Positions 33,534 through 42,340 of a DNA stretch of 64,000 nucleotides are shown here, one piece after another. The first letter of the stretch is position 1. Every line of letters starts with the position of its first letter. The stretch comes from Actinomycetes bacterium (lineage in GTDB: Bacteria; Actinomycetota; Actinomycetes; Actinomycetales; Dermatophilaceae). The stretch spans positions 186,001-250,000 of the forward strand of contig JAEZWF010000033.1 in assembly GCA_023420415.1 (NCBI GenBank). The letters run 5' to 3'. Position numbers and translations under genes: made by a program. The notes below the pieces were generated by a model. It was not told the origin of the DNA, made no database searches, and saw nothing but the letters and a program-made list of their open reading frames with translations.

Positions 33534-34654
33534 GAGTCGCGCACGTCATCCACTCCCTCGGGGCCGGCGGTGCCGAGACGGTGCTCGAGCACCTGGTCCC
33601 GGCCGCGGCCGACACCGGTGTCGAGGTCGTGGTCATCGGCCTGTCCGACGCCGAGGACAACCGCACCGCCGAGCGCCTGCGTGCCCTCGGCGCCACCGTC
33701 CACGAGCTGCACCGTGCCCGTTACGACCCGACGGTGGTGCGCGCCGTCGCCGACCTGCTGCGCGCGGAGCGCATCGACCTCGTGCACACCCACCTCAAGC
33801 ACGCCGACGTCGTCGGTGGGGCGGCTGCCCGCCGAGTCGGTGTGCCCGCGGTGTCGACGTTGCACGTCATTGAGGACCCGACGTCCGCCGCGGCGCGCCT
33901 GCGGGTGCGCTTCGCCGCGGCCGTGCGCTCGCGCCTGGCCGCCAGGACGGTCGCCGTGTCGGGCGCCCAGCGTGACTGGTATGCCGTGTGGGCACCTCAC
34001 CCGGAGCGAATCGCCTTGGTGCCCAACGGCGTTGCCGAGCCCGCACCGGTCCGGACCCGTGAGCAGGTCCGGGCCGAGCTGGGGGTCGCACCCGACCAGG
34101 TGCTGGCCATGACGGTGTCCCTCATGCGCCCCGAGAAGGGGCACGGTGACCTCCTCGACGCGCTCACCGGCATACCCGACGACGTGCCGCTCGTCGCGGC
34201 GCTGGCAGGCGACGGTCCGCTCCTGCACGACATCAGGGCGCGGGTCGACGGCGACCCGCGGCTGCGAGATCGCGTGCGGGTGCTCGGTTTTCGCACCGAT
34301 GTCGACGACCTGCTGGCAGCCAGCGACCTCGTCATCCATCCCAGCCGCGCCGATGCGCTGCCCACGTCCGTGGTGAGCGCCATCGCCAGCGGGCGGGCCG
34401 TCGTCGCCACCGACGTCGGTGGGCTCGCCGACATCGTGGGTGCGGGCGCCGGCGTCCTGGTGCCCGCCGGGTCCGTGCCTGAGCTGCGCGACGCCGTCAT
34501 CGAGCTGACCGGTGACCGCGCGCGCCGCGACGCCCTCGGGGCGGACGGCCGACAGCGGTACCTCACCGAGTTCGCCGCGCCCGTGTGGGCGTCGCGACTG
34601 CAGGAGCTCTACACCCAGGTGGCCGGGGAATCCATCGCAGGGAGACGCACATGA
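33530..34654 (+). CDS. GT4 family glycosyltransferase
   Basis: 374 residues. HVIHSLGAGGAETVLEHLV at the start is the Gly-rich acceptor loop; LVHTHLKHADVVG, VPNGV, the SLMRPEKGHGDLLDAL segment and the ADALPTSVVSAIASGRAVVATDVGGLADIV block follow. It is close in pattern to the glycosyltransferase at 29915 but not a recent duplicate. GTG start with GGAGG upstream, overlapping the polymerase stop. Confidence 0.9.
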   Translation: MRVAHVIHSLGAGGAETVLEHLVPAAADTGVEVVVIGLSDAEDNRTAERLRALGATVHELHRARYDPTVVRAVADLLRAERIDLVHTHLKHADVVGGAAARRVGVPAVSTLHVIEDPTSAAARLRVRFAAAVRSRLAARTVAVSGAQRDWYAVWAPHPERIALVPNGVAEPAPVRTREQVRAELGVAPDQVLAMTVSLMRPEKGHGDLLDALTGIPDDVPLVAALAGDGPLLHDIRARVDGDPRLRDRVRVLGFRTDVDDLLAASDLVIHPSRADALPTSVVSAIASGRAVVATDVGGLADIVGAGAGVLVPAGSVPELRDAVIELTGDRARRDALGADGRQRYLTEFAAPVWASRLQELYTQVAGESIAGRRT

Positions 34655-35937
34655 CCGTGCAACGCGTGGCCATCGTCAGCGCCGTCGCGCCCTACCCGCG
34701 GGACAGCGGGAAGAGCGTCGTCATCGCCGGGTTCCTCGACCACTTCCGCCGTCGCATGCCGGAGGCCGAGATCCACTACGTCCACGTCGGGCGCCCACTG
34801 GAGAGCCGGGAGGGCTTCGAGGGCGTCGTCGTCCACGAGGTGGGGCGGCGCGCGCGGCACGAGCTGGTCCGCAGCCTCCTGTGGGGTGTGCCCGTGCAGC
34901 GGCTGAGCCTGCAGGAGGCGTTCACCGCCTCGGGGCAGGTGGCGCACCGGCTCGGCGCGCTCCTGGACGACATCGACGCAGACCTGGAGGTCATCGACAC
35001 CATCCGGATGGCCCAGCTCGTCGAGCGGCACGAGGGACGCGGCCGTCGCGTCCTCTACCTCGACGACCTGTTCAGCGAGCGCTACCGGCGGATGCTGGAC
35101 GTGCTCGACGACGACCGCGGCAGCCACTTCGACCCGCTCGGCCAGTTCACCGTCCACGTGCCCTCGGCGCTGAGCGGTCTCACGCGCAACCAGACGGTCC
35201 GCCGCTGGCTCCTGCTGCTCGAGCGCCGACTGGTGCAGCGGCGCGAACAGCGGGCCGCGCAGCAGGCCGAGCTGTCGCTGCTGCTCAACGCCGAGGAGGC
35301 GGAGCTGCTGCGCGAGCGGTCGGGTGCGGCCGTCCGGTCCGTGCCGCCGCTGGTGTCGGTGCCGTCGACGACGCGCGCGGCCTGGTCCGGACGTCCCGAG
35401 TTCTGCTTCGTCGGCCTGCTGTCGATCGCGCACAACGACGATGGGCTGTCGTGGTTCCTGCGCGAGGGGATGCCCGAGCTGCTGGCGCAGCGGCCCGACG
35501 CGGTGCTGCACGTGATCGGGCGCGGGGCGTCGCCGCAGGTGGTGCAGCTGGCCGCGCAGTTCGGCGACAGCGTCCGCCTGCACGGCTTCGTCGACGACCT
35601 CGACGCGCTCGTGGCACCCAGCTGCGCCATGGTCAACGTGCTGCGCTTCGGGTCCGGGGTGAAGATCAAGGTGCTCGAGGCGCTCGCGCGTGGGCTGCCC
35701 GTGGTGACCACCGCGGTGGGCGCCGAGGGCATCGCCGAGTCGTCCGAGGGCCTCGTGGTGGCGGCCTCCGCCCGGCAGGCCGGGCGCGAGCTCGCGCGGC
35801 TCGCCGATCCCGGCCAGCGTGAGCTGGCCAGCCGGGAGGCGGCCCGCCTGTATGCCGAGCGCTACTCACCCGAGGTCGTGCACGCGGCATACGATGAGGC
35901 CTTTGGCACCACGGCGCTGGAGAGGAGACAGGCCTGA
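34651..35937 (+). CDS. Glycosyltransferase (GT-B, GT4-like)
   Basis: 428 residues. N-terminus AIVSAVAPYPRDSGKSVVIAGFLDHF; C-terminal donor domain FVGLLSIAHNDDGLSWFL, AVLHVIGRGASPQVVQLA and RFGSGVKIKVLEALARGLPVVTTAVGAEGI, the form seen in GT4 proteins annotated as sugar transferases (PEP-CTERM/TIGR03087-like). A long Arg/Glu-rich helical insert sits in the middle (about 180-235). Last gene of the tightly overlapping EPS operon; ATGA overlap with the previous gene. Confidence 0.87.
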   Translation: MTVQRVAIVSAVAPYPRDSGKSVVIAGFLDHFRRRMPEAEIHYVHVGRPLESREGFEGVVVHEVGRRARHELVRSLLWGVPVQRLSLQEAFTASGQVAHRLGALLDDIDADLEVIDTIRMAQLVERHEGRGRRVLYLDDLFSERYRRMLDVLDDDRGSHFDPLGQFTVHVPSALSGLTRNQTVRRWLLLLERRLVQRREQRAAQQAELSLLLNAEEAELLRERSGAAVRSVPPLVSVPSTTRAAWSGRPEFCFVGLLSIAHNDDGLSWFLREGMPELLAQRPDAVLHVIGRGASPQVVQLAAQFGDSVRLHGFVDDLDALVAPSCAMVNVLRFGSGVKIKVLEALARGLPVVTTAVGAEGIAESSEGLVVAASARQAGRELARLADPGQRELASREAARLYAERYSPEVVHAAYDEAFGTTALERRQA

Positions 35938-35972
35938 GTCCGCCACGGCACGCAGCCAGGGGGACCAGGGTC

Positions 35973-37157
35973 ATGCCCGTCGCGGCGGTCGTCGCGCTCG
36001 TGCTGGCGCTGGTCTCCGTGCTGTTGACCCTGCAGTGGTCGCCCGAGCCGGCGCCGACCCGGGTCGCGGTGGGCGAGTCGACGCCCCGGGAGACCGATGT
36101 GCGGCCCCCGTGGACGCCCACCCCGCCAGCCACGCCGACCACGACCGCGACGACCAGGCCCGCACCCAGCACCACCACCGCGAAGCCCGCACCCAGCACC
36201 AAGCCCCGGCCCACGCCGAGCGCGTCACGTCGCAAGCCGAGCCCGCAGGCGCAGGTGCGGCCCGGCGCCTTCGACCCGGCGAACCTCTTCCCCACCGGCC
36301 CGTTCCGGCGGGTGGTGAGCGGTGCACCCGTCGACCCGCGCTCGGCGGCCTACGTGCAGCGGATGAGCAGCGAGAACCTCGTGATCTCGATGCGGCAGTG
36401 GACCGTCCCGGTGTATGCCGCGCAGGCGTCGACGCCGCGCAGCACGGTGGCCCTGACGCAGACGTGGGGCAGCGGCATCACCGAGCTGAGCGGCGTGCCG
36501 ATGCCGTCGGGCGCCCGGCCCGACCCTGCCGGCGACGGCCACCTGACAGTGGTGCAGCCGAGCTCGGGGTGCGTGTACGACTTCTACCGGGCGCGTCGCG
36601 CCGCAGACGGCTGGGCCGCCGACTGGGGCAATGCCATCGCGATGAGCTCGTCCGGCATCTACTCCGACGGTGGGGGCACCCGCGCGGCCGGTTTCTCCGC
36701 GGCCCTCGGCCTGATCTGGCCGCAGGAGATCGCTCGCGGCCGCATCGACCACGCGCTGGTCTTCGCCTACCCCTTCACCCGCACGGGTGACCCGGTCGCG
36801 CCCGCGACCAGGTCCGATGGGCGCAGCGGCGACCCGGCCGCACTGCCCATCGGGTCGCGCGTGCGGCTCGACCCGAACCTCGACCTGTCGCGGCTGGGCC
36901 TCAACCGGGCCGAGCGGGTGGTGGCCAAGGCGTTGCAGGAGTACGGCATGGTGCTCGGCGACACGAGCGGGGGCTTCACCCTGTATGCCGCGCAGCCGAG
37001 CGGCCTCGGCGCCGACCCCTACCGGTCGCTGTTCGACACGACCTCCGACTGGGCCTCGCTCGCCAAGCTGCCCAAGGACCGCTTCCAGGTGGTCGACCTG
37101 CCGGGTGAGTCCGCGGGCGGCTCGGGCACCGCGTCCGCCTGCGGCACGCTGGAGTAG
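35973..37157 (+). CDS. Exported protein of unknown function, paralogue 1 of 3 (membrane-anchored)
   Basis: 394 residues. An uncleaved-looking N-terminal helix (about 3-22), a Pro/Thr/Ser-rich spacer (about 25-95), and a conserved domain (about 105-385) shared with the next two genes: LFPTGPFR, LVISMRQWTVPVY, SGARPDPAGDGHLTVV, a Cys in GCVYDFYRAR, RAAGFSAALGLIWPQEI, RGRIDHALVFAYPFTRTG, ALQEYGMVLGDTSGGFTLYAA and a Cys close to the C-terminus, possibly disulfide-paired with the first. The G-x-I-x-H-A-L segment recalls widespread uncharacterised secreted proteins. GGGGG lies 8 nt before the ATG. Position right after the EPS genes suggests a surface polysaccharide role; that is inference. Confidence 0.7.
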   Translation: MPVAAVVALVLALVSVLLTLQWSPEPAPTRVAVGESTPRETDVRPPWTPTPPATPTTTATTRPAPSTTTAKPAPSTKPRPTPSASRRKPSPQAQVRPGAFDPANLFPTGPFRRVVSGAPVDPRSAAYVQRMSSENLVISMRQWTVPVYAAQASTPRSTVALTQTWGSGITELSGVPMPSGARPDPAGDGHLTVVQPSSGCVYDFYRARRAADGWAADWGNAIAMSSSGIYSDGGGTRAAGFSAALGLIWPQEIARGRIDHALVFAYPFTRTGDPVAPATRSDGRSGDPAALPIGSRVRLDPNLDLSRLGLNRAERVVAKALQEYGMVLGDTSGGFTLYAAQPSGLGADPYRSLFDTTSDWASLAKLPKDRFQVVDLPGESAGGSGTASACGTLE

Positions 37158-37159
37158 TC

Positions 37160-37177
37160 GGCCGGGTAGCCCCGGCC
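37160..37177 (+). terminator. Hairpin after paralogue 1
   Basis: A 7-bp perfect G+C stem (37160-37166 with 37171-37177) with a TAGC loop, 2 bp after the stop codon. Confidence 0.5.
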
Positions 37178-37257
37178 TCATCCGTTCGGACGATGGGGCC
37201 TTGGCCAAATCGTCAGTGGCAGTAGGTGTTTGGCCGCGACGGAGGCTTTCGTTTGCT

Positions 37258-37263
37258 TATGGT
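37258..37263 (+). promoter_or_regulatory. Possible -10 box of paralogue 2
   Basis: TATGGT ends 9 nt before the ATG at 37273; a GGAGG-like site lies too far upstream (about 26 nt) to serve as ribosome site, so a leaderless or very short leader transcript is plausible. Confidence 0.3.
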
Positions 37264-37272
37264 TCCGCTGCG

Positions 37273-38415
37273 ATGAGAGCACCGAACCCCCTCCCCCGTG
37301 CGGCCTGGCCGGCCGTCGCCGTGACTGCGGCGATGCTGTGGCTGCTGGCTGCCCCCGGCCCTGCCCAAGCCCGACCAGTCGGTCCGCAGACCTCGCCGCT
37401 CGCCGTGAGCCGCACCCTCACCGCCTCGGTCAAGGCCTCCTCCACGACCAGGACGCCGACGACGCGCACCGCGACGACCCGGACGCTCGCCCCCAAGGCC
37501 TATGCGCCCAAGGTCACCACGACCAAGGCCGACCCGACGACCCTCTTCCCGACCGGCCCCTTCCGGCAGCGGGTCGACACGATGGCACTCGACCCGCGCA
37601 ACACGGCATACGTGGAGCGGATGAGCACCGCAAACCTCGTGATCTCGTTGCGGCGGTGGACCGTTCCGGTCTACGGCGCCACCAGCACCACCCCGCTGTC
37701 GAAGGTGGCGCTGACGCAGACCTGGGGCACGGGCATCACCTTGTTCAACGGCCTGCCCCTGCCCTCGGGTGCACGCCCGGACCCCGAGGCCGACGGCCAC
37801 CTCACCGTGGTCAAGCAGAGCAACGACTGCGTCTACGACCTCTACCGGGCCCGCACCACGAGCACCGGCTGGGCGGCCAACTGGGCCAACGCCACACCGA
37901 TGTCCGGGTCGGGCATCTACACCGACGGTGGCGGGACCCGGGCCGCCGGCTTCTCCGGGGCGCTGGGTCTGGTGTGGCCCCAGGAGATCGAGCGGGGTCG
38001 CATCGACCACGCGCTGGTCTTCGGCTACCCCTACACCCGCAGCGGCCTCCCGGTGCCGCCCGCCACCCGGTCGGACGGTCGGACCGACGCGGCCGACGCA
38101 CTGCCGATGGGTGCGCGGGTGCGGCTCGACCCCAAGCTCGACCTGTCCACGCTCAAGCTCACCAAGGCCGAGCGGGTGGTCGCGAAGGCGTTGCAGGAGT
38201 ACGGCATGGTGCTCGGCGACACCAGTGGCGGCTTCACCCTCTACGCCGCGCACCCCTACGGCCTGGGCAGCGACCCCTACGCGGGGATGTTCGACACGGG
38301 CAGCGACTGGGCGTCGCTGGCCAAGCTGCCGAAGAACCGGTTCCAGGTCGTGACCCTGCCGCCCACCGTGAGCCGCAAGACCGCGCCCCAGTCCGCCTGC
38401 TCCGCCCTGCGCTGA
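37273..38415 (+). CDS. Secreted protein of unknown function, paralogue 2 of 3
   Basis: 380 residues. A Sec signal peptide (about 1-32, cleavage near AQARP), a Thr/Lys/Ala-rich basic spacer (about 40-85), then the same domain as its neighbours: LFPTGPFRQRVDT, LVISLRRWTVPVYGA, TQTWGTGIT, CVYDLYRAR, SGIYTDGGGTRAAGF, VWPQEIERGRIDHALVF, and the C-terminal conserved Cys in QSACSALR. It follows a hairpin and a possible promoter of its own. The three genes look like tandem duplicates that diverged mainly in their N-terminal anchor and spacer. Function unknown. Confidence 0.75.
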   Translation: MRAPNPLPRAAWPAVAVTAAMLWLLAAPGPAQARPVGPQTSPLAVSRTLTASVKASSTTRTPTTRTATTRTLAPKAYAPKVTTTKADPTTLFPTGPFRQRVDTMALDPRNTAYVERMSTANLVISLRRWTVPVYGATSTTPLSKVALTQTWGTGITLFNGLPLPSGARPDPEADGHLTVVKQSNDCVYDLYRARTTSTGWAANWANATPMSGSGIYTDGGGTRAAGFSGALGLVWPQEIERGRIDHALVFGYPYTRSGLPVPPATRSDGRTDAADALPMGARVRLDPKLDLSTLKLTKAERVVAKALQEYGMVLGDTSGGFTLYAAHPYGLGSDPYAGMFDTGSDWASLAKLPKNRFQVVTLPPTVSRKTAPQSACSALR

Positions 38416-38431
38416 GCAGACTCTGAGCCGA

Positions 38432-38454
38432 GAACCGTTGCGACACAACGGTTC
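38432..38454 (+). terminator. Hairpin after paralogue 2
   Basis: A 9-bp perfect stem (38432-38440 with 38446-38454) with a 5-nt loop, 17 bp after the stop codon. The remaining gap up to 38646 (about 190 bp) holds no gene or motif that I recognise. Confidence 0.6.
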
Positions 38455-38646
38455 GCGCCCCAGTGCGTGTGTGGTGCGCTGCCCTTCGCATTGCGGGTAG
38501 GACGGGTGGGCCGGGCGACCTAGCGTGGTTGGTGTCACTCGCCGCGGTGGGGCATCCCACCTGACCACTGCACCGGGTGAGCATCGTCTGATGGTGCGTG
38601 CGTGGATCGAGCCTGCCTCTCCGCGGCACGATCGGAAGGAACGACC

Positions 38647-39705
38647 GTGCCCACCTCTGTGCCGTGGCTTGCTGCCTCCGGCCTGGCCACACTCTGCTGC
38701 ACCACCCTCGTCCTCACTGCGCCCCAGACGTCGGCGCAACCCATCACCCCACCCCAGCGTGCGTTCCCGTCCTCCACCCAGTGGGTCTGGCGGGACAGCC
38801 GGCAGGCGCAGCCAGTCGACCCGTCCAGGGTGTTCCCGACCGGGCCACTGCGCGAACGCGTCGACACCCGCCCCATCGACCCCGACTCGGCGGCATACGT
38901 GCGCAGGATGAGCACCGAAAACCTCGTGATCTCGTTGCGCCGGTGGACCGTTCCCGTCTTCGGCGCGTCGCTGCGCACCCCGCGGGTCGACGTGCCGCTC
39001 ACGCAGACCTGGGGCACCGGCATCACGACGCTCGCCGGCGTGCCGATCCCCCGCGGGGTGCGGCCCGACCCGGAGGCGGACGGGCACCTCAGCGTCGCCC
39101 AGCCGGGCACCGGGTGCATGTACGACCTCTACCGCGCCCGTCAGGAGGACGGTCGCTGGGTCGCCAACTGGGGCAACGCGACCGAGCTCGGCGGCTCGGG
39201 CATCTACCGCGACGGCATGGGCACCCGGGCGGCCGGCTTCTCCGCTGCGCTCGGGCTGGTGTGGCCGCAGGAGATCGAGCGCGGCCGCATCGAGCACGCC
39301 CTCGTCTTCGCCTACCCCTTCACCCGGGCCGGGCTGCCCGTGCCACCGGCCACGCGCTCGGACGGTCGGACGGACTCACCGGACGCCCTGCCCATCGGGG
39401 CTCGCGTGCGTCTCGACCCGAGGCTCGACCTGTCCACGCTGGGTCTGCGTCCCGCGGAGCGGGTGGTCGCCACGGCGTTGCAGGAGTACGGCATGGTGCT
39501 CGGCGACACCAGCGGTGGTTTCACGCTCTACGCCGCGCACCCCTACGGACTCGGCTCCGACCCGTATCCGTCGCTGTTCGGCACGACGAGCGACTGGGCC
39601 TCCCTCGCCAAGCTGCCCAAGGACCGGTTCCAGGTGCTGACCCTGCCGCCGACCGTGCCGCGCCAGAGCGCCCCGCCGTCGCGGTGCGCCCAGCTGAGGC
39701 GCTGA
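38647..39705 (+). CDS. Secreted protein of unknown function, paralogue 3 of 3
   Basis: 352 residues with a signal peptide (about 1-32) but almost no spacer: the conserved domain starts by about residue 60 (VFPTGPLRERVDT) and runs to the end, with the same blocks and the same two Cys (GCMYDLYRAR and SRCAQLRR). The GTG at 38647 is chosen because AAGGA lies 7 nt upstream and a proper signal peptide follows; an ATG 15 codons earlier would spoil it. No acidic catalytic pair of a known glycosidase family is evident. DNA identity with paralogues 1 and 2 is high in patches, for example around 39479-39520. Confidence 0.75.
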   Translation: MPTSVPWLAASGLATLCCTTLVLTAPQTSAQPITPPQRAFPSSTQWVWRDSRQAQPVDPSRVFPTGPLRERVDTRPIDPDSAAYVRRMSTENLVISLRRWTVPVFGASLRTPRVDVPLTQTWGTGITTLAGVPIPRGVRPDPEADGHLSVAQPGTGCMYDLYRARQEDGRWVANWGNATELGGSGIYRDGMGTRAAGFSAALGLVWPQEIERGRIEHALVFAYPFTRAGLPVPPATRSDGRTDSPDALPIGARVRLDPRLDLSTLGLRPAERVVATALQEYGMVLGDTSGGFTLYAAHPYGLGSDPYPSLFGTTSDWASLAKLPKDRFQVLTLPPTVPRQSAPPSRCAQLRR

Positions 39706-39738
39706 GCGGCAGGCGCTGAGCTGAGGCGCTGAGCGGCA
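39692..39738. repeat. Short tandem duplication over the stop codon of paralogue 3
   Basis: A 20-bp unit occurs twice with a 27-bp period (39692-39711 and 39719-39738); the first copy includes the stop codon. Probably a slippage or recombination scar. Confidence 0.8.
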
Positions 39739-39796
39739 CCCGGCCACGCGGCATACCTCTGACGTCTGAGCGCTGGCGCTCGTGCGGTCGCGGGCC

Positions 39797-39802
39797 TAGG
39801 TT
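39797..39802 (+). promoter_or_regulatory. -10 box, leaderless start of the zinc-finger gene
   Basis: TAGGTT ends 7 nt before the ATG at 39810; no ribosome site is visible. Confidence 0.4.
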
Positions 39803-39809
39803 CGAAAGC

Positions 39810-40163
39810 ATGAGCGAGGACAGGGACGGGATCGACCCGCAGGTGCCGCCGAGTGGCCCGGGGTGTGTGGAGTGCCTTGAGTCCGGCGGCTGGTGGGTGC
39901 ACCTGCGCCGGTGCGCGCAGTGTGGCCACATCGGCTGCTGCGACACCTCACCGAGCCAGCACGCGACGCACCACTTCGAGGACACCGGTCACCCGGTGAT
40001 CCGCAGCTACGAGCCGGGCGAGGACTGGTTCTGGGACTTCCGTGAGCAGAAGGGTTTCCTCGGGCCGGCACTGGCCGACCCGCAGAGCCACCCGGCCGAC
40101 CAGCCCGTCCCGGGGCCCGAGGGCAAGGTGCCCGACAACTGGATGGAGCTCATCAACCAGTGA
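39810..40163 (+). CDS. UBP-type zinc finger domain protein
   Basis: 117 residues almost entirely made of a ZnF-UBP domain: Cys pairs at C19/C22 and C35/C38, then CGHIGCCDTSPSQHATHHFEDTGHP with further Cys and His ligands, and the W-rich end DWFWDF. In eukaryotes this fold binds the ubiquitin C-terminus; bacterial members are common in actinobacteria and have no settled role. Start supported by a -10 box 7 nt upstream. The stop overlaps the GTG of the DUF2971 gene. Confidence 0.88.
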   Translation: MSEDRDGIDPQVPPSGPGCVECLESGGWWVHLRRCAQCGHIGCCDTSPSQHATHHFEDTGHPVIRSYEPGEDWFWDFREQKGFLGPALADPQSHPADQPVPGPEGKVPDNWMELINQ

Positions 40164-41203
40164 CCGGCACTGCGCGCGAGCCGCTCCCCAACACCGGCGC
40201 GGCGGCGCAGGCCGCTGCCGACCCAGACCTGGTCTGGCACTACACCGACGGCCCGGGTCTCATCTCGATCCTCACCCACCACGTGCTGTGGGCGACGAGC
40301 GCGTCGTTCCTGAACGACCAGCAGGAGGTCGCACTCGGCGGCGAGCTCATCGTGCGGCGGCTGCTGGAGCTGGCCGACCAGGGCGACGACGAGTTCTTCA
40401 CGGCGATGGCCGACCGGGTCCGCGGCAGCGTCGAGGAGGGGCATGGACCGAGCGCTGCCGGGTTCTTCATCCTCAGCGCCGCCCGTGCCTGGGACAGCCT
40501 GGTCATGTGGCGCAACTACGGGGGACTGGCGGAGTCGTATGCCGTGGGGCTCGACGCGGGCAGCCCGCTGATGGTGTTGGGGGACGAGGGTTTCGAGGGT
40601 GACACGGTGCTGAACGCGTCGTTCCGCCGGTTCTACCTGCGGCGGATGCCGTGGAAGCCGGTGCAGTACGCCGAGTCCGAACAGCTCGCCCTCGTGGACG
40701 CCGTCTTTGACGACCTGCCCGAGCAGATGGCCCGGATGCGCGACGGCACCGCCCGGCTCGGCGTTGCCAAGGAGGACCTGGCCGACACCCCGCAGCTGCC
40801 GCCGGAGCTGGCCGCCGACGTGGCTTCCGCCCGCGACGCCCTCGAGCACGCGCTGCTGCTCATCAAGCACGCCGGGTTCGAGGACGAGGACGAGACCCGG
40901 CACGCCTTCGTCCTGTTCTCCGACCCGGCCGATGAGGCAGCGCAACGGCTCGAGGCGCGGCTTCTGCGCTACCGCTCCACGGCATACGGCATCGCCCCTT
41001 ATCTCGAGCTGACCGGCGCCGCCCCCGACCAGTCGGCCGACGCTGTCGTCGCGCCTCGGCCACATCCGCTGCCGATCCGGGCGGTCGCGATCTCGCCGTC
41101 CCCCAACGGATCCGAGGCCACGACGTCGTTGCAACGGTTGCTGGCCTCGCGCGGCTATCCCGACGTGCCGGTGCTGCGCTCGGCCATCCCGTTCCGCGGC
41201 TGA
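40160..41203 (+). CDS. DUF2971-like protein
   Basis: 347 residues, soluble. The N-terminal third has WHYTDGPGLISILTHHVLWATSASFLNDQQE and later LSAARAWDSLVMWRNYGGLAESYAVGLD, the pattern of DUF2971 proteins (Y-T-x-x-x-x-L ... N-D ... S ... M-W-x-x-Y). A middle acidic helical insert and a C-terminal PHPLPIRAVAISPS segment follow. Function unknown; relatives are found near defence or accessory genes, but nothing else here supports that. GTGA overlap with the zinc-finger gene. Confidence 0.75.
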   Translation: MTGTAREPLPNTGAAAQAAADPDLVWHYTDGPGLISILTHHVLWATSASFLNDQQEVALGGELIVRRLLELADQGDDEFFTAMADRVRGSVEEGHGPSAAGFFILSAARAWDSLVMWRNYGGLAESYAVGLDAGSPLMVLGDEGFEGDTVLNASFRRFYLRRMPWKPVQYAESEQLALVDAVFDDLPEQMARMRDGTARLGVAKEDLADTPQLPPELAADVASARDALEHALLLIKHAGFEDEDETRHAFVLFSDPADEAAQRLEARLLRYRSTAYGIAPYLELTGAAPDQSADAVVAPRPHPLPIRAVAISPSPNGSEATTSLQRLLASRGYPDVPVLRSAIPFRG

Positions 41204-41302
41204 CCCACCGCTCGCACCCGGCGATCACTCAGGGTGCGCTCAGGGTCGACTGGGTATCTGCCCTGATGTGCCGCGGGTGCCGCGGCCGACATCCTTGCTG
41301 GC

Positions 41303-42334
41303 ATGGCCACCCGTCTCGCCCCGGTTCCTCGCACGGCCGCCAAGCTGCTGCTCTCCGGAGCCGCTGCCGCGGGCATCATCGCGATCGCGCTGCCCAAGGT
41401 CGCGGGCGCCGAGTGGTCGCAGATCGCCACGGTCCTCGGGGGTCTGAGCGGCGCGCAGCTGGTGTTGTTGACCGTGGTCTGGCTCGCTGGGCTGTGGGTG
41501 CAGACGCCCGCCCTGACCGCGGCGATGCCGGGGCTCACGCACCGACGGGCGTTGCTGCTCAACCTGACTGGCTCGTTCGTCTCCAACCTCATGCCGCTCG
41601 GGGGCGCGGTCGGCACGGTGGCCAACTGGCGGATGGCGCGCACCTGGGGCTTCACGACGGCGGCGTTCGGGCGGTGGGCGGTCCTGACCAACCTCGTCGA
41701 CACCCTGCTCAAGTTCGTCCTCCCCGGCATCGCCCTCCTGTGGCTCGGCGCCGCGGGACTGGAGGTGAAGGGCTCGGTGAGCACCGCGGCATACGTCGGT
41801 CTCGGGTTGCTCACCGCGTCGGTCCTCGCGGTCTGGCTCGTCGCCCGCGACGACCGCGCGGTGCGCTGGCTCGGGCAGGTGGCCGACCGGGTCGTGCAGC
41901 GGGTGCGCTTCGTGCGCCCGCCCGAGGGTGGGTATGCCGCGTGGGCGGCGTCGTTCCGCCGCGACAGCGCCGACCTGGTCGCCCGCGGCTGGGGCCGGAT
42001 GATCGGGGGCAAGCTCGCGTATGCCGCGTTGCAGGCGGTGTTGCTGTGGCTGTGTTTTCGCGTGATCGGGGCGGAGGTGCACCCGGCCGTGATCGGTGCG
42101 GCGTTCGCGGTGGAGCGGATCCTCACGATGGCGGCGATCACGCCGGGGGCGACGGGGATCGTCGAGCTCGGGATGGTCGGCGTGCTGGTGGCGCTCGGGG
42201 TCGAGGCGGCGCCGGCCGCCGCCGGGGTGTTGCTCTACCGGGCGTTCATCTTCGGCATGGAGATCCCGGTGGGCGGGCTGGCGTTCGGCGCGTGGCTGGT
42301 GCGCACCCGCGGCCGCGTCACCGTCCCCGCCTGA
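41303..42334 (+). CDS. Lysylphosphatidylglycerol synthase TM-domain/UPF0104 family membrane protein
   Basis: 343 residues, about eight membrane helices, of the flippase-like LPG_synthase_TM family (PF03706): NLTGSFVSNLMPLGGAVGTVANW is the family's signature and AAITPGATGIVELGMVGVLVALG the second conserved block. It lacks the catalytic cytosolic domain of MprF, so it is probably a lipid or glycolipid flippase component. Three octamers lie inside it. A short gap (57 bp) with an operator/promoter separates it from the ArsR gene. Confidence 0.87.
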   Translation: MATRLAPVPRTAAKLLLSGAAAAGIIAIALPKVAGAEWSQIATVLGGLSGAQLVLLTVVWLAGLWVQTPALTAAMPGLTHRRALLLNLTGSFVSNLMPLGGAVGTVANWRMARTWGFTTAAFGRWAVLTNLVDTLLKFVLPGIALLWLGAAGLEVKGSVSTAAYVGLGLLTASVLAVWLVARDDRAVRWLGQVADRVVQRVRFVRPPEGGYAAWAASFRRDSADLVARGWGRMIGGKLAYAALQAVLLWLCFRVIGAEVHPAVIGAAFAVERILTMAAITPGATGIVELGMVGVLVALGVEAAPAAAGVLLYRAFIFGMEIPVGGLAFGAWLVRTRGRVTVPA

Positions 42335-42340
42335 CGCAAC

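Noticed and set aside
37213..39297. A 694-residue open frame on the minus strand opposite the exported paralogues
   Set aside because: It is a by-product of G+C-rich codon structure; the translation is low-complexity with no family pattern, while the plus strand has clear signal peptides and conserved domains.
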